DNA of 64,000 nt from Schistocephalus solidus (Eukaryota > Platyhelminthes > Cestoda > Diphyllobothriidea > Diphyllobothriidae). The notes below the pieces were generated by a model that saw only the letters and a list, made by a program, of their open reading frames with translations, was not told where the DNA came from and did not search any database. The stretch is from the NCBI GenBank assembly GCA_017591395.1, contig WEDG01007164.1, positions 124,001-188,000 of the forward strand, written 5' to 3'. Shown piece by piece: positions 59,537-64,000 of this stretch (positions are counted from its first letter, which is position 1; each line of letters opens with the position of its first letter). A program made the translations under genes and the position numbers.

Positions 59537-59955
59537 TATCACGGTGCGCTAAAAGCCGTGGCTTGGAAGGTTGCCAACTGACGGGATAACTCGGACCACG
59601 TGGTCAGCCCAATGTGTGTTTTGTGTGGAGTGGCTGACTGGCGGACTGAGAGTCAGGCTGCAATGGCTCCTTCTTAATGTGGCCTTTATGGCTTTCCCAC
59701 TCCGTGGGATCCGAGCCAGGTGTGGTGGCACGTCCAGGGCGGCTCCGGCCGCGCCAGCCACCTGTGCCCTCTCCCATCTCCGGTCTTCTTGACTCTGTCT
59801 TGACACCGGGCTCAGGTGGGGAGGAGGAGAGAGTGCGGTAGCTGCAGCGCAAGGCTACTATCACTTAAAACTAATTCAGGCGCAAGTCACCGTCCCTGCT
59901 CCACCCTTCCATGGAGCATACGGTGGACATCGTCGAAATCGACGGTCGAACTGCC
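59537..59955 (+). repeat. LINE 3' UTR, tandem unit 2
   Basis: Diverged second copy of the 3' UTR unit, ending at the right target-site duplication. Its last bases contain the small palindrome CGTCGAAATCGACG (59,930-59,943 approximately) and no poly(A) or microsatellite tail. Confidence 0.65.
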
Positions 59956-59969
59956 AATTATTGGCGTGG
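59956..59969 (+). repeat. Target-site duplication, right
   Basis: AATTATTGGCGTGG, identical to 54,573-54,586; AT-rich flanking DNA resumes directly after it. Confidence 0.8.
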
Positions 59970-60058
59970 TTAAAACAAATTACATTCACAAAATTTTATT
60001 ACAGTTTTTTTGGTACAAATACATTTGCAAACTTAATTGTTTAGACTAAAACTGCCCT

Positions 60059-60290
60059 CACCTGATTTTCGTGAAAACAAAATAAACGTTTTATTCTCTA
60101 AAGGGATCTATTCTTCATTTTTCGGGCTTATATTAATGTTTATTAATAGTACTGTGCACAGAATAAAAAGCTTTGATCTGTACCTTTAAACAGCCTGGGA
60201 AAATTCCTAGATAGCCAGAAATTTCGGAGTTTGCCCCAAGTAGCCCCATTTTTCCATCTATAAACCGAGCTGAATTGAATTCTTTTTTAT
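60059..60290 (-). pseudogene. Decayed copy of the exon-like block at 6064-6286
   Basis: On the minus strand it aligns with the candidate exon at 6.1 kb: shared are 'attcaattcag' near the start, 'ttta' and 'gaaaaa' words in order, and a nearly identical end 'ttttcacgaaaatcag' followed by GTGAGG where the other has GTAAAT. The upstream intron side is also shared (tacagtag, then cctaactcatgaa). Several in-frame stops show it is not translated. Confidence 0.4.
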
Positions 60291-60453
60291 TCAACAGCTT
60301 TTGTGCATCAACTTAATACAACAAAAAGCACTAAAACCTGCTACAACCTCATTTCTGATATAGACATTTCATGAGTTAGGCAATCTACTGTAATTTTTGC
60401 GCCAAGTTACTCATCAAGCTTGTCGAAAAAGGATATAACAGAAAAGCATTTAC

Positions 60454-60527
60454 CGAATGAATGATTGTTTGCGTGTTCATTTTCATCAGAGGATTCTTTA
60501 CTAGACTCGCCCAAACACGAAGCATTC
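60454..60527 (-). CDS. Candidate small exon, acidic Ser-rich peptide
   Basis: Minus strand, strong acceptor 'aagtttttttcgacag' before 60,527 and GTAAATGC donor after 60,454. The 74-nt block is open and encodes 24 residues including CLGESSKESSDENEHANN, which looks like coding rather than A/T-rich noise. It starts in phase 2 and ends in phase 1, as does 9992-10191, whose first residues (EVCLFKSDSTGNDN) are similar; a decayed third copy lies near 54.0 kb. The downstream block at 60.1 kb is dead, so this may be a remnant. Confidence 0.3.
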
Positions 60528-60910
60528 CTGTCGAAAAAAACTTTACTGTCACAAAAAAGTCAATAGCGAATAGCTTTCGGTCGATTAAAAACCTTTCTTT
60601 CAAATGTTTACCTCTTTAAATAGCGTTTTGCTCCGTATTTCACTATAAGGATATTTACGTGTTTTTTTCATTTTTATATGGTAAACTCAAGCTTTTGCTC
60701 AAACACAAAACGCTTTGAGCGTCCGTTTCACAAATCCCATATAAATGGAAAACAGACTGCTCAAAGTAGCTTATCCAATGCAAAAGATTCATTTACCGAT
60801 AGTTGGTTGAAAGTTTAGAGACTCCATATAAAGTATTTGCAAATTTCAGCCAAAGGGTTAAGCAACGAATATTCTGTAGGCATCCTTACTGTACTTAATG
60901 GTTGTAAATC
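60528..60910. other. AT-rich DNA, nothing recognised
   Basis: No feature recognised between the candidate exon and the PLE tail. Confidence 0.4.
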
Positions 60911-60959
60911 AGAAGAAGAAGAAGAAGAAGAAGAAGAAGAAGAAGAAGAAAAGAAGAAG
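60911..60959. repeat. (GAA)n microsatellite, PLE tail
   Basis: About 13 uninterrupted GAA units plus a short imperfect extension. On the element strand it is a (TTC)n tail, placed directly after the PLE end. Confidence 0.9.
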
Positions 60960-60985
60960 CGATCACTGGAACGTGGTGTTTATTG

Positions 60986-61027
60986 GCCTGACGTTTCGGA
61001 TTCTCTCTCCAACCCATCATCAGAGAC
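60986..61027 (-). ncRNA. Hammerhead-ribozyme-like motif in PLE tail
   Basis: On the minus strand: stem I 5' arm GTCT (61,027-61,024), CTGATGA box (61,023-61,017), one extra T, stem II GGGTT/AATCC with an eight-base loop, GAAA (60,997-60,994), CGTC (60,993-60,990), and stem I 3' arm AGGC (60,989-60,986). Cleavage would follow GTC. Stem III is only A-C/G-U with no loop, which cannot close in one molecule but is self-complementary (ACGU), as expected for ribozymes acting as dimers. Hammerheads are known in PLE tails. The extra T before stem II and activity are untested. Confidence 0.6.
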
Positions 61028-61144
61028 AGTAGCAGAGAGTTTGATCGATGGACAAGGTGAGCATTATTTATAGTACGTAGTAGCCACGTGATCGCATGCA
61101 CACTACAATTAGCAGCTATCACGATCACCGCTGGGGGTCATAAT

Positions 61145-61640
61145 TTATGTGATAATAGCTTGGCCGTCCTCATCTGTGTCGGTAATGACCGGGATTTCAT
61201 CATCCATTGGATGTGGGCGTGATAATGACCCGGCAATTTGACTCTTTGTCATTGGAAGCATTGGACACCCGCATCCTTTCTCCGCGTGACCCATTTTCCT
61301 ACTTAGCTGATGTCTAAACACGGAATATGGGAATAGGACTTCCTTGCGCTTGTTTATAGACTATGGGCCTGAAAACCATGACTCAAGCAGCTCGTGGCTC
61401 ACGCGGTTATCACTTCTTGCGAGGATTTTGGCCTCATCAAACTGGAAAATATGGCGGGGTCCCGTCGAGTGAGCTGCAACCTGCGAATCAGCGTCTTTCC
61501 ACCTCACTGCATCCGCGTGCTCGGCCATTCGCGTCCAGAGTAATCTCCCGTGTTCTCTAAAGAAGTTGCTTTTTCCACAACTGCACCAGATCCGGTAAAC
61601 GACGCCAGACGTTTTCTACCGTGGCAGCTGGTCTTTCGGT
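61145..61640 (-). pseudogene. PLE GIY-YIG nuclease domain, left copy, broken
   Basis: On the minus strand TSGVVYRIWCSCGKSN begins the nuclease, with the Cys pair typical of PLE nucleases. GRLLWTRMAEHADAVRWKD (the conserved Arg/Glu-His helix), AAHSTGPRHIFQFDEAKIL and HELLESWFSGP follow, then a TAG at 61,363-61,361 and SINKRKEVLFPYSV. The GIY and YIG triplets are eroded here. A TAG also lies upstream of the domain, near 61,612, and a frameshift follows SRKMGHAEKG. GIY-YIG domains in PLEs nick DNA for integration. Confidence 0.75.
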
Positions 61641-61740
61641 TTCATGATTCGGCACCTAATCGTTGCTTCCGACCTGTGTGCCAGCCCAACTCTAAGTGGA
61701 GTGAAAAGGTGCATGAGGGCTTCCGAGACGTTCCTCACGT

Positions 61741-62235
61741 ATGGAAGAGCACGCGGCTGCAGTGACGAGGAAAGACGCTGGTTCTCAGGTTGCAGCTCAC
61801 TCGATGGGACCTGGCCATATTTTCAAGTTGAATGAGGCTGAAATCCGCGTACGAGGTGATAACCACGTGAGCCGCGAGCTGTTTGAGTCATGGTTCATGG
61901 ACCCACAGTCTATCAACAAGCGCACTGAACTCCCGTTCCTATATTCCGTGTTGAGGCATCGGCTCAGCAGGGAAATGGGTCACGACGAGAGGACGTGGGT
62001 GACCAACGCTTCCAAGGACAGTGGGCCAAATTTTTGGATCATTATCACACCCTCGTCCAACGTGATTATGAAATTACGGTCATTAACGACTCGGACGCTG
62101 ACGATAGAATTATCATCACATCAATTACGACCCCCAGTGGTGATCGCGATAGCTACTAATTGTAGTACGCATTCTATCGCGTGGTCATGCACAATAAATA
62201 CTGCCCACCTTGTGCATCCATCACACTTTCTGTAA
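61741..62235 (+). pseudogene. PLE GIY-YIG nuclease C-terminal part, right copy
   Basis: The frame is open for 164 codons from an ATG: MEEHAAAVTRKDAGSQVAAH, then GPGHIFKLNEAEIRVRGDNH and SRELFESWFMDPQSINKRTE. It matches the left copy in order but lacks its stop. The catalytic N-terminal part of the domain is not visible in this frame, and the sequence just upstream is only weakly similar to the left copy, so the gene is truncated. The last 60 codons read through what is probably tail sequence. Confidence 0.7.
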
Positions 62236-62237
62236 CT

Positions 62238-62279
62238 GTTTCTGATTATGGGTTGGAGAGAGAATCCGAAACGTCAGGC
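62238..62279 (+). ncRNA. Mutated hammerhead-like motif in PLE tail
   Basis: Same layout as the motif at 60,986-61,027: stem I arm GTTT, box CTGATTA (62,242-62,248) in place of CTGATGA, stem II GGGTT/AATCC, GAAA (62,268-62,271), CGTC (62,272-62,275), AGGC. The G to T change in the first box hits a catalytic position (G8), so this copy should be inactive. Confidence 0.5.
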
Positions 62280-62320
62280 CAATAAACACCACGTTCAAGT
62301 GCCCGCTTTTTCTTCTGAAC

Positions 62321-63262
62321 TGCTTCCTGTAACTCGCATGTTAGCTACTATCGGTAGTAAATCACATATATTTTCCAATTTGACCTTTAAAAATAGATCA
62401 ATGTTTGATTTAAAAGGAATAAATTTGTTGTTTAAAAACCTCGTTTTCATGGTCTACACAGGATCAGTAATCAAAATAATAGAGTGGGAAGATTTGTGCT
62501 AAAGAATTTGAGATTTGTTAATTACCTTAAAAACAACAATTTCTCAGATGCAAAAAATATTTCTAAAAAAGCCATTCATTTAGACAAATGGGCAACTAAA
62601 AGCTAATATAAACTACTCCTTAAAAGTTGTAAAAATGTCAACTCAAAGGAGAATGGAGAAAAGTACTATGCGTAAAAAAATAACATACGTAAGAAAGCGA
62701 CAGACACAATTTGCCTAAAATGGTGACCTTAATTGCCTTCGTCTCGCTTCAGTAGGTAGGTGGCACACTGATTTGTACGATATATACGTTGCCAGGAAAA
62801 AACTTTTAAATTTTTGAATAGTCTGAGGCCTTTATTAAGCGCAAATTTACCATTATTTTAGTGTTTTTGAACATGTGGGCGTTTCCCTTTTAATATTCTC
62901 GACCTGCAGACAACGCTAAAGGTATGCATTTTGCTCTCCGTTGTTCTACCCAACAGACGCTTTGAGGACGTTCAAAGAGTACCACCGTTCAAAACGGCTG
63001 CAAAAATGCAAGCGTCTAGAGAGTTTTCAAAAGAATTAGAAAACACAGGGGTGAAAAGTGGATAAGCAGCCTACATTATAAATAACAATAGAGTTCAACG
63101 ATGATACCCATTTTAGCATTTAAAAGTCGAGATTGGTGAACGTACGCTTTTAGATTATTCATTATCAGGCCTTAACGATAATAAAAGGGAGGTTAGTTTA
63201 TCAAAAGTTTAAACATCCAATAAGCAGTGAATTTGGGGGAGAAGGTCGAGGGCGTTCAGAGG
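62321..63262. other. AT-rich DNA, no recognised gene
   Basis: Nothing recognised except the 22-base string near 62,806 shared with 14,400, evidence of an old dispersed repeat. Confidence 0.4.
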
Positions 63263-64000
63263 TCAGGGGCTATAGTCTATTCCTATAGTGGTGAGGTACG
63301 GAGAGGGAGGGCGAAGGTGTACGGCAATTATCCATGTTACTGCTTCGTCGCTGTGACACAACGTGACAGGAGGTGTGAACGCAGGAGCTGAGTTTGTTTT
63401 CAGCCAAGGGAACCCTAGGGGCACTACAAACGCTTGTGGTGAGCACAAATTCGGGTTGGTCAACCGTATCGCCACAGTCTCTGCCGTCGCAAGTATCCAC
63501 TGACGCAGGAACCTGCGTTGTTTTGTCGGCAATTTATAGATTACTCGGATTTTTTGGTTAACGTCTACCCGGTGACCGCTGTCAACCAAATGAGACACAA
63601 CTGTGCTCGAGACAGACTTCACCGTACCGTGATTTAGCCAGGTATGTGTTTTCTCTTGCATCCTCTTGGATAGGCACCTAGTTTTTCGACCAATATATCC
63701 TGCTCCACAGGAGCAAGTGAAGGCGTAGATGCGCATTTTAAAGGTCTGAAATGGCAGACTGTCCTTTCCATCGCGGCGAAGAAGTGAAGTGCTGGAGAAC
63801 ACTAGCCTTAACATAGCGATAGCAGTGTTTAAGCGAAAATGTAGAAAGTTCACTTGCTTTATCCCCTCGAAAAAGGCAAAGGGAAAAATATTTCCTTCGT
63901 CTCAGTCGTTGGCACGTCATATTTTGTGGAAAGTTCCTCCATATACTTACTGATAAAATTCTCGGTAAAGCCGTTTTCTTGGAGGGCGAGTTCTTATTTG
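63263..64000 (-). pseudogene. Penelope-like element, end of RT and GIY-YIG nuclease, runs off window
   Basis: On the minus strand, entering from the right edge, LALQENGFTENFI and ELSTKYDVPTTETKEIFFPL resemble the region just after the PLE reverse transcriptase. After frameshifts near 63,870 and 63,845 the frame gives RIYAFTCSCGAGYIGRKTRC with the YIG triplet, then WLNHGTVKSVSSTVVSHLVD (conserved His-rich helix), and RFLRQWILATAETVAIRLTN. It ends after PLGFPW and a divergent tail at 63,263. The sequence differs clearly from the pair at 61-62 kb, so it is another PLE subfamily. The Arg, Glu and His of the domain are partly kept, but the frameshifts make it a pseudogene. Confidence 0.8.

Larger units (their letters stand above)
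54573..59969 (+). mobile_element. APE-type LINE with C-terminal zinc fingers, near full length
   Basis: A GC-richer block with sharp borders, flanked by the same 14 bases on both sides (AATTATTGGCGTGG), as expected for a target-site duplication. In order it contains a 5' UTR of about 600 bases, an apurinic-like endonuclease, a linker, a reverse transcriptase with the FADD catalytic box, a C2H2-type finger array and a 3' UTR made of two diverged tandem units. There is no poly(A) tail. The protein resembles RTE-like non-LTR elements and families I associate with diphyllobothriidean tapeworms; the exact clade is unverified. At least six frameshifts or stops break the ORF, so this copy cannot move on its own. 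Confidence 0.9.
60911..61650 (-). mobile_element. Penelope-like element 3' fragment, left inverted copy
   Basis: Reads on the minus strand from about 61,650 to a (TTC)n tail at 60,911. It contains a broken GIY-YIG nuclease, an untranslated tail with a hammerhead-like motif, and the microsatellite. It is 5'-truncated: no reverse transcriptase is present. An inverted, similar copy starts immediately to the right, so the two meet head to head near 61,650. Confidence 0.75.
61651..62320 (+). mobile_element. Penelope-like element 3' fragment, right inverted copy
   Basis: Plus-strand counterpart of 60,911-61,650, diverging from the shared junction. It carries the nuclease C-terminal part, the same tail with a mutated hammerhead-like motif, and ends in a short pyrimidine run (CTTTTTCTTC) instead of a long (TTC)n tail. 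Confidence 0.7.

Noticed and set aside
60837..61128. ORFs with poly-Glu/Lys (+) or poly-Leu (-) runs
   Set aside because: They are translations of the (GAA)n microsatellite and PLE tail, not proteins.

Overview
The window looks like intergenic and intronic DNA from a large, repeat-rich flatworm genome, most likely a diphyllobothriidean tapeworm (Spirometra, Schistocephalus or Dibothriocephalus type). That assignment is inference. It rests on the retroelements at 54.6-64 kb, whose proteins resemble families I associate with those cestodes: an APE-type LINE with a C-terminal zinc-finger array, and Penelope-like elements (PLEs) with GIY-YIG nucleases and TTC-rich tails. The rest is AT-rich, has no long open reading frame and shows no bacterial gene organisation. 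I see no rRNA gene, functional tRNA gene or CRISPR.

Layout. From 1 to 10.2 kb there is AT-rich DNA with a diverged direct repeat (1.5-2.1 and 5.0-5.6 kb) and several exon-like blocks on the minus strand with good splice sites. From 12.9 to 40.2 kb lie scattered decayed copies of a tRNA-derived SINE-like repeat, a decayed Tc1/mariner transposase (about 21.7-22.2 kb), a small A/T-rich tandem repeat (29.4 kb), a dispersed repeat present in both orientations (28.3 and 38.6 kb), and a GC-richer patch (32.9-33.5 kb). At 41.4 kb is a relic of a PLE tail; at 43.2 kb a possible promoter and first exons. From 44 to 54.5 kb the DNA is AT-rich with two more minus-strand exon candidates.

From 54,573 to 59,969 lies the clearest feature, a LINE of about 5.4 kb bounded by a perfect 14-bp direct repeat. 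Its single ORF (endonuclease, reverse transcriptase, C2H2 fingers) is broken by several frameshifts and stops. Beyond it, 60.9-62.3 kb holds two PLE 3' ends arranged head to head, each ending in a hammerhead-ribozyme-like motif. At 63.26 kb a third, different PLE fragment runs off the right edge.

How it fits together. Nearly everything recognisable is mobile DNA. The LINE and PLEs encode their own copying enzymes, but every copy here is broken, so I infer none is autonomous. The SINE-like repeats have tRNA-like heads and would have depended on a partner LINE. The minus-strand exon candidates recur as diverged copies (about 10.1, 54.0 and 60.5 kb; 6.1 and 60.1 kb). They may mark a tandemly duplicated host gene or exon module into which the LINE inserted; this is the least certain part of the annotation.
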